DNA of 64,000 nucleotides from Pycnococcus provasolii (GCA_938743325.2 OW568888.1:372001-436000), one strand, 5' to 3'; shown: positions 40,020 through 50,405, counted from the stretch's first letter. The notes: generated from the sequence alone by a model not told the origin. Made by a program: numbers and translations.

Positions 40020-41060
40020 TAAGAGTGGTTGAGTTACACGGAGGATACTAAGGGAGGTCCCTCGAGAGAGGGGGATCACGTGATAACCTCCTCATAGTGG
40101 GCACTGCCCGTTATAAGGGGGGCTGATGAATCACGTGACCACCTCCCTGTTGGGGGTTTTGGCAGTTCGGCGTATTCCGTTTAGGGGTTCACCTCACACA
40201 CCACCCCGCAGAGCAGTCAAAAATCCGTGAGAAGTAAGCGTATCTGAGAAGAAAAACCTCAAGCTGAGAGGAAAAGAAACTCGTGTCAGTAGGGAAGCGC
40301 GCGTTGAACTCCGATGCTGAGGTTGCCGTCGTAACGATCCGCGTTAAAGTGTTTAGAAGTAGCCGACGTGTATCCTGCAGCAGTTGAGCGTAGACGTTTC
40401 TGCGAAGTGACACCGTCTGAGTGTTTGCGTTTGCGCGAGTTGGATCCACCACCCCACGTCGGTTTGCTGAGAATGAAAAGCAAATGATCAATCTGTGGAC
40501 GTGAGAGGGGTTTGGTGAGTTGGTCAGCAGGGTTATCGGTTCCTTTGATATGGGTGCCAATAATCAATCCGGCTGCAAAAAGTTCGCGTGCGTAGAGCAG
40601 TTTGGTGCGAATGTGTTTCATGTGAGTAGTGTGGATCGGATTTGTAAGGTAGGTTCCGAAGCGCAGTTGTGCTGTCGAGGTACATCGTAGTGAGAGGTAT
40701 CTTGCCGAGTAACGGCTCGAGCAGCTGTTGCCAATACTGGATGTGAGTGCATCCGGTAGAGGCCGCGACGGTTTCGGCTTCACCGCTGTGCAGTGTGACG
40801 TATGGCTGATGCTTGCATGCCCAGTCCAAGAGGTTGCCGTCGAGAAGTGTGAAATTTCCCGTGATGCTGCGACCCGTTGGATGGTCGTTAGCATGGCTTG
40901 CATCGGAGAACTGAACCAGTTGTGGATCGGTTAAGTTGATCGGCCGGAGCTGAATGCACCATGCGATGGTGTTCTGAAGGTACTTAAGTACTTTGATCAG
41001 CGCCCTCCAATGCGTTGGATCTGGGTTTGACGATGCTCGTGCCAGATTGGCGCACACCGC
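40020..41060 (-). mobile_element. Ty1/Copia fossil, minus strand
   Basis: The C-terminal part of a Copia-type pol, recognised by the RNase H-like features VLKYLQNTIAW, LVQFSDASHANDHPTGRSIT, LLDWACKHQPYVTLHSGEAE and the closing GTDNPADQLTKPLSRPQI. About 265 bp beyond the coding end (40020-40285) may be the remains of the 3' non-coding region and LTR, but the partner LTR is not visible. The element is incomplete and broken; most of gag and pol is missing. It abuts a second Copia piece pointing the other way. Confidence 0.85.
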
Positions 41061-41275
41061 CACCAGTTATTCCACATTCCGGGCAAGGACAACCCGGCGG
41101 ATATGATGACAAAACCTTTGGACGGCCGTACCATTCGACACCTTAAGCGACCGTTACGGTCGTGGGGTGGTGAGGTTGCTCGCGAGGACGCTAACACTGC
41201 CAAGCGAAACAGCACGACCTCAACGCTCGCGCCGACTCCAAAGCGTTTTCGGACCGCTAATGGCGGCCATTGACT
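41061..41275 (+). mobile_element. Second Ty1/Copia fossil, plus strand
   Basis: The plus strand reads CHIPGKDNPADMMTKPLDGR followed by TIRHLKRPLRSWGGEVARED, matching the end of Copia pol (family HVPGKDNPADxxTKPL). Only this tail is left. It is in the opposite orientation to the neighbouring Copia fossil and differs from it in sequence, so it comes from a different element. A hairpin array follows directly downstream. Confidence 0.75.
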
Positions 41276-41277
41276 CC

Positions 41278-41496
41278 GGCAGTTGGTGCTGCCAAATTTT
41301 GTTTTTGACCTCAGCAGTCGGAGCTGCTGACTTATCTTTTTGGCCTTGGCAGTCGGAGCTGCCATGTTTTCTTTTTGAATTCAGCAGTCGGAGCTGCTGT
41401 TTTATCTTTTTGGCCATGGCAGTCGGAGCTGCCGTGCCTTTCTTTTGAATAGTCAGACGGTCGGAGCCGTTCTGTACTTCTCGCAGTTGGTGCTGC
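41278..41496. repeat. Array of seven small hairpins, 35-bp period
   Basis: Seven perfect or near-perfect stem-loops share a 6-nt loop, TCGGAG (five) or TTGGTG (two, the outermost). Centres are near 41286, 41321, 41356, 41391, 41426, 41464 and 41490. Stems are GGCAG/CTGCC, TCAGCAG/CTGCTGA, TGGCAG/CTGCCA, CAGCAG/CTGCTG, GGCAG/CTGCC, ACGG/CCGT and GCAG/CTGC. Spacers are T-rich. Hairpins 2-3 and 4-5 form a 70-bp direct repeat. The array lies where the 3' non-coding part of the plus-strand Copia fossil would be. Confidence 0.88.
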
Positions 41497-41499
41497 AAT

Positions 41500-42797
41500 G
41501 AGGAACGAAATTTTGTTGGCAGTTTACAGTGCACGCACGCCTTCGCACCACGGGGTGGTGTGTGGTGCAAACCCCCAGTTGGGGACTTGGGGCGTGGCGC
41601 CAAGGCGGTGCAAACCCCTACCGGGGTCATGACGTGGAAGGGCATGACGTGGAGGGAGATTTAGTTAGATCCCCTAGTCCTTGTCACCCCCCTTTTTCCC
41701 CTTCCCCGGGACCGGGACCTTTTCCCCTTAACTGTAACCGCCATTCCAACCGTTTACCTTACACCTTAAGCCAACCTTGCCGTCACACAGATCTGACGGT
41801 GTGTCTGTTCGAGTGCGCTTCAACGATAAATTGCCGGAAAGCGCTCGCGACTGCATCTTTTGTTTTTAGAGCGAAAGGCATGGAGAACCTTGTCTTGTCG
41901 TCTGTGAAATGTACCCAGTATTGGCATGTCGCAAGTTTCTTCTCGCGCGCTGCTAAAAACATTCAACATGATGGCTGTGCCGCCGTACGCCGCAACCGGT
42001 CGCAAAGTGGCCGCTTGGAAAGATTGAAAGAAAGACATATGCTCTCAGGCACTTTTCACGAACCACGTGGGCACGTGGGAGAGAATCGTCGCAGGGTGAG
42101 GCAGGTGGATTAGGGTTAGGGTTACTGTTAGGGTTACTGTTAGGGTTTGGAAGAGGGAAACGAGAGGGAATTTCCCTCTTGCCAGTTCCCGGTATCCTTC
42201 CTCGTTTTCCTTCCCGATTCCCGGAAAACGAGAGGGAAATCGAGAGGGAAACGGGGAGGGAATTCCCCCTTGCCAGTATGTACGCTCTATTGACGCGCCA
42301 AGCCGATGAACGGATCGGGAGCTGCCCAAATGTTCAAGCTTTTCGAACTGACGGAGATCGGCTAGACGACTACCCGGGTAGACCGAAAGCCGACAAAAAA
42401 GGTTGCCTGAGGTGCCTAAAAAACTGTACGCGGCAGCCAACGACGCGTTGGATTGAGGTGCTTGCTTGAGGTGCTTGCCTTGCCGTTTCTTTCCCCATAA
42501 GGTACATGCATTCCACAACAGGCCAGGCTGTCAATTAACATTTCCCCAAAGATTCCCCAGTCTCGGCGCGTTCAGTTCGTTCCGGAGACGGTTGGGGATA
42601 TTATTTAGTTCTCTCACTCCCCGTTTACTCATAGTTTATTCCGTTCTGTTCGCCCTTTTCAGTTTCTTGAATAATCCACCCCCTGGCATCAATATCAATT
42701 TCGCCGCGTCTCGTCATTCATCCATCATTCAAGCTCCGTCCTTGTCCTTGTCGAATCATTCCGTTTCCATTTGTCTGTCAGTACTGCTTTGGATTGG
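41500..42797. other. Gene-poor stretch downstream of the Copia fossils
   Basis: About 1.3 kb with no supported gene. GGTGCAAACCCC-type words repeat at 41567 and 41617. A telomere-like tract (TTAGGGTTAGGGTTACTGTTAGGG) starts near 42111. At 42155-42276 purine-rich words such as GAGAGGGAA recur, and GGGAATTTCCCTCTTGCCAG is echoed by GGGAATTCCCCCTTGCCAG. The last 250 bp are the presumed promoter and leader of the aminotransferase gene. Confidence 0.6.
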
Positions 42798-44262
42798 ATG
42801 AGCATGCCTTCTGAGCCTTCGCTTGTCACATCCTTGCTCGTCTCTAAGAAGTCGAAGGATGGTGGTAGTATGCACAACGACCTTCCTCCCTTTTTTAAGC
42901 CTCCTTTTTTAGGAAGCTCGCCGTCGTCAGTGTTGGATGAGGCTGCGCGCGCCTCTGAGTGCGACATCTGCGATGATTCGTCGACAATATCTTCACGACC
43001 GGCACACCTCACCATTGCGCCGTCGAGGAAGCACAAGAAAAAAGTGTTCAACTTCAGCGCAGGGCCGTCGTGCGTCGACGCCGGAGTTCTCGCAAAACTT
43101 AGCGCAGAGCTCGCGGACTACGAAGGAAGTGGAATGGTGCGTCGATCTCTGCGCAAAGTGCTTCGCACTCAACAACCAACATACGTGGCTCTCACAACCA
43201 ACCAACCCTCCACAACCTACTTCATTCACATTTTTCTCATCACAGGGTCTCATCGAGCACAGTCACAGGGACGCAGGAGGGCCCGTGCAGACGTGCATGG
43301 TCGACACGTGCAACCTCATGCGTGAGGTCATGTCCATTCCGCCCAACTACGAGGTTCTTCTTATGCACGGAGGAGGACACGCCATGTTCGCCGCCGTGCC
43401 GCTCAACCTCGCAGGTGAGATGGGCGCACCGGCGGACTTCATCGGCGACGGCTTCTGGAGCAAGCGCGCCGCAGGCGAGGCGTCGAAGTATTGCACGGTG
43501 CGCCACACCGCCGAGACGTCCTCGCTGAACGATTCTAGGTACCCCGACGTTGCGGACTGGAAGTTTTCCAAAGGCGCTAAGTACGTGCACATGACTGCCA
43601 ACGAGACCATTAACGGCCTGGAATTCCACGAGGATCCGTCGTTACCCGAAGGCGCTCCGCCGCTCGTCGCCGACTTCACATCCACACTGCTGTCCCGCCC
43701 CGTCGACTTCACCAAGTACGGCGTTGTGTACGCTTCCACGGGCAAGAATCTCGGCCCCTCGGGACTTGTCGTCGCTGTCGTCCGCAAGGACCTCATAGGC
43801 GATGGCGAGCTGCCAATCACGCCCGGCATCCTATCCTTCAAGGCAGCGGCGAGTAGCACGCCGATCGCCAACCTCTGGAACACGCCGAACGTCTTTGGCA
43901 TCCGCGCCCTGCAACTCGTGTTGGAGGACCTCAAGGCGAATGGTGGGGTGGAGGAGATGCAGCGCCGTGCCCGCCGCCGCGCAGGCGCGCTCTACGACCT
44001 CATCGACGCTTCGGAGGGATTCTACACGAACGACGTGGATCCAAAGTTCCGCTCGCTCATGACGATCCCGCTGCGCATCAAGGGAGGGGATAAGGAGCTC
44101 GAGAGGAGGTTCATCGAGGAGTCTTCGGCGGCGAGCATCTACAATCTTGTCGGCCACCCTCTCTTCGGCGGGCTGCGCGTGACGGTATACAACCAGCTTC
44201 CGGATGAGGCTGTGGACATCTTATTGTGCTTCATGCGTGAATTTCAGAGGCGTGTCGTGTAA
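42798..44262 (+). CDS. PSAT: Phosphoserine aminotransferase, two exons
   Basis: A PLP enzyme that makes 3-phosphoserine in the phosphorylated serine pathway. Exon 1 is 42798-43136 and exon 2 is 43246-44262; the 109-bp intron starts GTGCGT and ends TCACAG. The joint reads EGSGMGLIEHSHRDAG, in line with the family's GTGxSVMExSHR. Other marks are KVFNFSAGPSC, LLMHGGGHAMFAAVPLN, FWSKRAAGEASKY, MTANETINGLEF and the PLP-binding Lys in YASTGKNLGPSGL (K280). The product is 451 residues, about 80 longer than bacterial SerC; the Ser-rich N terminus may direct it to an organelle. TGTAA overlaps the stop codon. Confidence 0.93.
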
Positions 44263-44623
44263 TAAATGTCTTTCCATAATACCACTCCCCCAGAGCGGCT
44301 TGTTGGACGAGCATAACTTTTCATCAGACGTCGAGTGACTGCCCAAAGTCGAGTGACTGCCCAAAGGTTAGGGCACCCGTCCCAAAGCTAGTTGGTTAGG
44401 TTTATAACAGCCAATGCCACTACAGGATGTGATTCTTGGGAGTTGCCAACCTTAAACTCGTACCACGGTAGTCTAGTGTAGACCAAAAGGCAAAAAACCT
44501 CCTCCGTACCCACATTTGTAACACCGTACCCACATTTATGATTTGGGCGCTAAACCGTACCCATAAATGTAATTTTTCCAAAAAAAATGCAAAATCAGGA
44601 ATCGAACCCGGGCAAAAAGAAAC
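44263..44623. other. Intergenic region with CCGTACCCA words
   Basis: 360 bp between PSAT and the 5S gene. GTCGAGTGACTGCCCAAAG is directly repeated at 44330-44366, and CCGTACCCACATTT/CCGTACCCATAAAT recurs three times at 44505-44572. The run AAAAAGAAA (44614-44622) is a T-rich Pol III stop on the minus strand, and GAATCGAACCCGGG near 44600 resembles a tRNA B box. No protein gene. Confidence 0.55.
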
Positions 44624-44739
44624 CGCACGTCACCGGGAGTTCCATTCTGATTCCTCAAGAAAGTACTATTCCGGCCCATTCTTGCTTAGCTTCCGAGTGC
44701 TGATGGGATCGGGCGTATTCAAGATGGTATGAACGTGCG
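44624..44739 (-). rRNA. 5S ribosomal RNA
   Basis: The minus strand from 44739 reads as a 116-nt 5S rRNA. Helix I is CGCACGT/ACGTGCG; helix II is CCATCTTG/CAAGAATGG with a bulged A; the loop region CGCCCGATCCCATCAGCACT and the internal control sequence CGGAAGCTAAGCAAG are those of eukaryotic 5S genes; TAGTACTT precedes helix IV, which is TTCTTGA/TCAGAA with a GGAA loop; helix V is CCGG/CCGG. A T-run terminator follows (44614-44622). It is a single copy set between protein genes rather than part of a tandem array. Confidence 0.9.
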
Positions 44740-45005
44740 ATAAACAAAATGCTGGTTGAGACAAAATATGTACTGCACAAGTCATTTGCGTAGTGCATTG
44801 ACGCGAGCACTACTAGGTAGTTTCGTCGTCACATCATGCCACGTTGGCACTTCAATCACGTACAAATCAAGCAATCAATGCGAAAAATGCAATACGGCCC
44901 CAGCCTCTCCCGGACCCTCGTGTGACAGATATTTGTGTGGTGCACCACCCCGAGCATCCTTGCCTTTGTTCATTCTCAACAACAGCTTCAACGCCCGGAC
45001 GTCTT

Positions 45006-45034
<29 letters not shown>
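44740..45034. promoter_or_regulatory. Upstream region of the 45035 gene
   Basis: About 295 bp between the 5S gene and the next ATG. It ends in an (AAC)n run directly before the start codon, giving a CAACAACAATGG leader typical of a well-translated 5' UTR. No other gene. Confidence 0.4.
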
Positions 45035-45037
<3 letters not shown>

Positions 45038-45526
45038 GTGTCTCTGCCTCGTCCTTCTCCCCAAGTCGTGCTGCGCGGCTCGACCGCCGCCATTGCGGTG
45101 ATGAGTGCGGCCATGCTCGCTGTTCCGAAACATTTGTGGAAGTTTTTTGCTCACGGTAAGGCACCGTGGACGGATCAGAAGGAGATGGATACGAAATGCA
45201 CGCATCACGAGCCAGATCGCCACCACAAGCAGCTCATACGCTGGATGGGTGTTGCTGGCATGGCTCTCGCGGGCACGGTCATGAAACTCACTGAGGGCGA
45301 TGACAACGAATCCAACCAGAAGCCTGCGCTTCAGGCGCTCGCCGCATTCTTCGCCGGGCGTGCCGCGATGTGCGGAGCTTCGCTTGCTCAAGGCGATGAA
45401 GACTGCAAAGGACAGCATGATAACTCGAGCATGATGCATGGTGCCGTCACATCGGCACTGGCTGGGCTGTGCCTTTTGGCGACTCAAGACGAGGAGGAGG
45501 AGGGGAAGAAGAAAGATAAGAAGTAG
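45035..45526 (+). CDS. Small membrane-associated protein, not recognised
   Basis: A 163-residue protein. Hydrophobic stretches near residues 10-28 (LRGSTAAIAVMSAAMLAV), 68-82 (WMGVAGMALAGTVM) and 130-145 (MHGAVTSALAGLCLLA) alternate with hydrophilic loops, then a charged tail EEEEGKKKDKK. The arrangement suggests three or four short membrane helices. The start after the AAC run is preferred; the frame upstream is open but not coding-like. No family recognised. Confidence 0.65.
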
Positions 45527-45732
45527 TGGCTTGGCTAGCTGCACGTGACGCAATAAAAACAATAATAGTTGCACTGCTAACGACAGAATAGGAGAAACCA
45601 CCAAGAACAATGAAGGCGAAGAAAGAAAATATTGGAGCTAGAGTTTTTTTTTGTGTGTTGTTACAACAAGCTTTTTTGATAATAAAAGTTTTTTTTCTCT
45701 CATTGTTGTCGTAACATAAACGTGAAGGTTTA

Positions 45733-48240
45733 TTACTGCTGCTGTGATGCGGCAGCCTTAGCAGCAGCAGCCTTCTCCGCATTGAGCAGTGGCTCCAGTT
45801 TGGTGAATGACTCTCTGTACAGCGAAAGAGACGACTCCGACACAGGCGCCGGGCTGGACCCACCCATCAGGCCCACCTGGCTCGCACGTCCACAAACAGC
45901 CGCTAAAAGAACACCCGCCCCTGGAGGCGATGCGCGCCCAGGAAGCGGCGGCGGGTCCAGCGGAGTGGGGAGCGGCTCAGAGCTCGTGAACAAGTCTCCC
46001 TTCGCAAGAGCACACGAGCAGTTGGCGATGACGTCGGCATCAAATGCCATCACCGCAGCTACCACGCCCGCGACGAGCATGCCACTGGCGGCGCGCAGCT
46101 CGCCGTATCTTCGCCCAGCCTCAGCGTCTGATCCCGCCGCTGGCGGCTTTGGCATGCAAAGTCTCCTGCAGTGGCGCAACGTCGCGTACACGAGCTTGCG
46201 GCACGCTGGCGAGCCACGCGGCGCGAGCGAGATGCACTTCGCCATGAGTCGCGTTCCCTTGGGAATGGACGTCAGCTTGGCAAAGTAGATATCCTTGTCA
46301 AACGCCACGCCCGAACCGTCGCTCGGCTTCGCGGGCGGCCTCGGCTCGTCTGAAAGCATCATCGATGCGACGAGGCCCTCGAGCAGCAAAGCACGGCGGC
46401 GCACGAGCTTCTCTGCCGTCTCCGGCGGCTGATTCGACCCACGCAGTGTGCGATCGACGTCCTCGACATCCTGGCACAGCTGAAAGCCATCCTCCACCAT
46501 CTTTCGCACAGCCACGAGCGGGTCCTTGAGCAAGCTGCGTGATCCGGTGGCACCACCTTCGTCACCGCCGCCGCCGGACATCACGAGGTCCATGATTGGC
46601 TTCGGCGTCTTGATGTTTGCCACCGGAACCTTTCCCATACCCTCGAGCTCGAGGTACATCACTTCACCCTTGTTGGCAATCGAGCCAGGAAGGCTGCTGC
46701 GTAGCGTGTCGGGCAAGAACGGAATGACGCGCGAGTTGATGTAGTAAGGCTTGCCGTACTTCTCGCAGAGCGCGCACGAAACGTAGTCCTCGACGTACGG
46801 CGTTTGCGTGTGCGTCGCCGCCCAGCCTATCCTCAAGATTTGCTCAAGCTCTTCCACTGACATCCACCGCGACTCCCTCACGCGGCGGCGCGCCGGCGGC
46901 GATGGACCGCCGGCGCCACGTGGTTGGCGCATTCCTGGCGGAGCTTCGCCTCGCTGCTGCCACGTCATTTTATTGTGCTGCTGACCCACGGAGTGCCGCG
47001 TCTCGTGCCTCATGATGCCGCCCTGTCCCATTGCCGGAACAGCGCCACCTCCCGCGAGCATATGCTGCGACGCGTGCGCCGCCTGTTGTGCACGTTGCTC
47101 AACCTTCTGCTGCTGCTGCTGCTCCTGTTGAATCTGCAAAAGCGACTTAGGCGCCTTAGGCGCCTGCAGCTGCTGATTCGCAGGAATCGTTCCCCAACCG
47201 GTAGCGGGCGGAGGCTGCTGCAGTTGTTGTTGCTGCAGTTGTTGTTGTTGCTGCTGCTGCTGCTGAGGTGTCATCATATGCGGTTGTTGCTGCGGCGGAT
47301 AATCGCCGATGCGAGCCGACGTGTTCATGCGCGCCTCTAGCTGCGCAAGCGTCATAGGCTGCTGCTGCGGTTGCTGCATTGGCGGCATTCCTGGCGGTGG
47401 CGGCTGCTGCTGTTGCTGGAAGAAACCATGCGGTGGCGGCGGCGGCATCCCAGGCTGCTGCTGCGGTTGCTGCATTGGCGGCATTCCTGGCGGTGGCTGC
47501 TGCTGCTGTTGCTGGAAGAAACCAGGCGGTGGCGGCGGCGGCATCCCAGGCTGCTGCTGCTGCGGCGGCGGCGGCTGCTGGAAGAAACCCGGAAGTGGCG
47601 GCATACCTGGCTGCTGCTGCTGAAGTTGCTGGTGGTGCGGCGGTATCGGTGGCTGTTGTTGTTGTTGTTGTTGTTGTTGTTGTATTTGCTGCTGCGGCGG
47701 CGGCAGCTGCTGATGCTGCTGGAAGAAACCGGGTAAGGGTGGTGGTGGCTTCTGCTGCTGCACGGGATCGTGCGTTGGCAGTTGGATGGACGCAAGGTCA
47801 AACTCCGCGATGCGCGTGGACGGCGCCGTGAATTGCTGTTGCTGCTGCTGCTGCTGTGCTTGCTGCAGGAACATGGACGCCATTCCGAGGTCATCGCTTC
47901 TCACACGAGGCGCCTGGGCTGCTTGCTGTGTCTGAGACATCGCCGCTTGCTGCTGCTGCTGCTGCTGTATCTGCTGCAGCTGCTGCATTTGCCTCAATTG
48001 CTGCTGTTGGCGTTCCCGTTCTTCCTCCTCGCGTGCTTCTCGCGCGAGTTGGTCGAAGAAGTCCTCCCCCTCCAAGGCGCCACCTTGCCCGGTGGAGGAC
48101 AAGACCGAGGACTGATCATCCTCCAGAGCATCCTCCAGAGACCCGCCGAGTTCGCCGAAGTCGTCGAGTGCACCAGTACCGCCACCACCGCCGCCACGGC
48201 TGAAGAAGCCGTACTGCGACGCGTCCGCAATGCCCGCCAT
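45733..48240 (-). CDS. PAT1: PAT1 mRNA-decay factor homologue
   Basis: An 835-residue protein. The first part is dominated by Gln-rich and Pro/Gly/Met-rich low complexity, including two near-identical PPPPGFFQQQQQ-type blocks. The conserved PAT1 segment is SRWMSVEELEQILRIGWAAT followed by HTQTPYVEDYVSCALCEKYG, which fits the family's MT--EI--IL-IQ----SNDPYVDDYY. The C-terminal half is helical and ends LEPLLNAEKAAAAKAAAS, as expected for the Pat-C region that binds the Lsm1-7 ring and decapping factors. PAT1 links deadenylation to decapping in P-bodies. The ATG at 48240 (MAGIADASQYGFF) is chosen over an upstream extension. Confidence 0.82.
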   Translation of the reverse strand: MAGIADASQYGFFSRGGGGGGTGALDDFGELGGSLEDALEDDQSSVLSSTGQGGALEGEDFFDQLAREAREEEERERQQQQLRQMQQLQQIQQQQQQQAAMSQTQQAAQAPRVRSDDLGMASMFLQQAQQQQQQQQFTAPSTRIAEFDLASIQLPTHDPVQQQKPPPPLPGFFQQHQQLPPPQQQIQQQQQQQQQQPPIPPHHQQLQQQQPGMPPLPGFFQQPPPPQQQQPGMPPPPPPGFFQQQQQQPPPGMPPMQQPQQQPGMPPPPPHGFFQQQQQPPPPGMPPMQQPQQQPMTLAQLEARMNTSARIGDYPPQQQPHMMTPQQQQQQQQQLQQQQLQQPPPATGWGTIPANQQLQAPKAPKSLLQIQQEQQQQQKVEQRAQQAAHASQHMLAGGGAVPAMGQGGIMRHETRHSVGQQHNKMTWQQRGEAPPGMRQPRGAGGPSPPARRRVRESRWMSVEELEQILRIGWAATHTQTPYVEDYVSCALCEKYGKPYYINSRVIPFLPDTLRSSLPGSIANKGEVMYLELEGMGKVPVANIKTPKPIMDLVMSGGGGDEGGATGSRSLLKDPLVAVRKMVEDGFQLCQDVEDVDRTLRGSNQPPETAEKLVRRRALLLEGLVASMMLSDEPRPPAKPSDGSGVAFDKDIYFAKLTSIPKGTRLMAKCISLAPRGSPACRKLVYATLRHCRRLCMPKPPAAGSDAEAGRRYGELRAASGMLVAGVVAAVMAFDADVIANCSCALAKGDLFTSSEPLPTPLDPPPLPGRASPPGAGVLLAAVCGRASQVGLMGGSSPAPVSESSLSLYRESFTKLEPLLNAEKAAAAKAAASQQQ

Positions 48241-48756
48241 GGCTAGGTTTTTTCTGCGAGGGTCTGTTCCCTGCGAAAAGGGGCGGCGCCAGGCACCCCT
48301 GGGGGAAGGGGAAGGGGAAGGGCGACGCACGGAATTCTGGACGCGGAGCAGCCGGGTCGGAGGGTTTTTTGCCCGAACCCTAAGAACTAGTTTAGGGGTT
48401 GGAGGGCCGGGGGGGACTGGACTTGCTTGGGGATCCCGCTCGGGGAATTCCGACCGAACTCGTGTGACAATAATAAGGAAGTGTCACTTCTTTGTGGGAC
48501 CCGTGCTGACCTTCTTCATGCCCCGCCACTTACAGTAGTGGCGGCCGCGCTCGAGGCGGCGCGCGACGCGACGCTCGTCGCCAAGGCCTCCGCGGTGCTG
48601 CGCGACGCCGTCGAGGACTGAGCCACTAGCTGGTGGGTGGAAGAGGGGGAAGCCAGGCGCCAAAGCCAAGAGGTGGGTGAATGAGACGACGGGAGAGTGG
48701 GCCAGCGAGACGGCACGAGCACTGAAGAAGCTTGACGGGAAAATGGGGTCGAGGAA
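48241..48756. other. PAT1 upstream region with an orphan exon-like piece
   Basis: It holds a telomere-box-like tract (AACCCTAAGAACTAGTTTAGGGGTT, about 48377-48401, written here as one region), GGGGATCC at 48429 and, at 48541-48621, a short frame VVAAALEAARDATLVAKASA ending in a stop, preceded by a good acceptor (CCACTTACAG). This could be the last exon of an unseen gene or a leftover fragment. Confidence 0.35.
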
Positions 48757-49053
48757 ATGACGTGCTCAAGTGACGTGCTCTTTTTTGTTGTTGCTTGGCT
48801 GTTGCTTGTTTTGATGAATCGTTTTGTAATAGACGTGCACCGTCGCATGCGCGATCTGCTTAAACGCGCGCACAAGCAAATTACCCTCGACGATCTTGAA
48901 AAGCGCGTGTCGCGGGGGGAGTCGGAGAACCTCCGTCTCTCCCGCGTGCGCATCACGTCCGACCCGCCGAGCGAAGAGCTCATGGCGGCGATGCTCTCGC
49001 GATCGCGCATCCTCACGGTGAAGGGCCAAAGGGCCACGGATGACGCCTTGTGA
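48757..49053 (+). CDS. Small single-pass membrane protein or exon fragment
   Basis: A 98-residue frame from ATG with a hydrophobic start (VLFFVVAWLLLVLMNRFV) and a charged, folded-looking rest: RRMRDLLKRAHKQITLDDLE, then RVSRGESENLRLSRVRITSD. A T-rich stretch ending TGTAATAG before ACGTGCACC could instead be a splice acceptor, making this the last exon of a gene whose earlier exons are not visible. No family recognised. Confidence 0.4.
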   Translation: MTCSSDVLFFVVAWLLLVLMNRFVIDVHRRMRDLLKRAHKQITLDDLEKRVSRGESENLRLSRVRITSDPPSEELMAAMLSRSRILTVKGQRATDDAL

Positions 49054-49135
49054 TATATATGCGACGAGTAATTGATTGTAGTAGTGATGTCAAGGAAAAT
49101 TAAGGTAGTCATTAAATTACTAGAGATACAACAGT

Positions 49136-50371
49136 TCATTCGTCATCCGAATCACCTTCGGTCAACGTGGACGTGCTCGCGGCAGGTGCCACAACCTCGT
49201 GAAGGTCACCCAGGCCGCCGTCGCCGCCGGCACCGCCGGCACCTCCAGCGAAGGGGTTGCTCGGCGCGCCAATCTCAAAGACGCGAAGCGTATCCGCGAG
49301 CGTGCGATACAGGCCGACGAGAGATATGAGCTCAAACACGCCGGAGTGACCCAGCGTGGCTACCGCTCGTGTGAAGGCGGTACCGCCAAGTTGCGTGCCG
49401 CGCAGACACGCATCCGTCACCTCAAGAGCCGCCTTGTCGCGATCGCACAGCCCATCCAGGCGCTCCGCGTCGCCGTCGCGGAGCGCCTGGATGGTTGCCA
49501 CGTCTATGCCCACGGCGGCGGCCAGTCGCGTGTGGCTCCAGAAGGCGTACGACGCCTTCGCATGTGCGGCTGTTCGCAGCACAGCAAGCTCCACCAGGCG
49601 CGGCGTCAGCGCCGTGTTCTTCGCCTCGCGGAACGTGGCGAGTGCGTCCATCAGGTTGTTTCCCACCACAGGCGAAAGAAGCATCGCCGGAAACGGGCCG
49701 AGAAGCTCACCTGTGCTCGGGTCCACGCGCGTCGAGATTCGGTTCCCGTTCGCGTCAGTCGCCGACGCGCGTATGCGCTTCTCCAGGACGCACGCATCGA
49801 GGAACGCCGGCTCGCCGTGCTGCGGCATGCCGCCGCTCAGCCGCGACACCTTGGACCCAAGGCGCGGTGCCGCGTGCGGGGTCGGAGCTGGCGGCGGGGG
49901 CAGCGTCACGGGCGTCGTCGGTGGCGGCGGGTATGGCAGTGGAAACTTCTCGCCCTTTGGTCCGTTGGGGTTGAATTTCAGGAAGAGCTTGCACCTCTCG
50001 TCGTACGGCGTCGGCGTGGCCTTGCGTCCACGCACGTGGTAGTAGTGGCGTCCGTAGCACGTTGTGCAGAACTTGAATCCGCCCATGTCGCTGCCAACGA
50101 GCTTGAGGAACTGCGAGCGCCCGTTCCCTTCGACCCACATGGTACCCTCCTTGGGATGGCCGCAGCAGGGACAGAAGAGCGCGTCGTCGTCGGCGGCGGC
50201 GTTGTCGGCACCGCCGGCTCGCCTTTGTCCGTTTGGCACTAGGTTAGTCTGCTCCGCGGGAAGTTTGTCAATGTCTATGTGTCGTTTCAGCTTCTGCCGT
50301 TTCTTCTTCTGTTTCTCGGGCCGCGAGTTGCGAGTTGACCCTCCAGGTGCCCCATCCGCTGCGCCACCAAG

Positions 50372-50405
<34 letters not shown>

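Noticed and set aside
41278-41496. CRISPR-like array
   Set aside because: Spacers are short (about 17 bp), similar to each other and T-rich, no cas genes are present, and the genome is eukaryotic.
44590-44623. tRNA gene next to the 5S gene
   Set aside because: The B-box-like GGTTCGATTCC has no matching T-stem, anticodon arm or acceptor stem.
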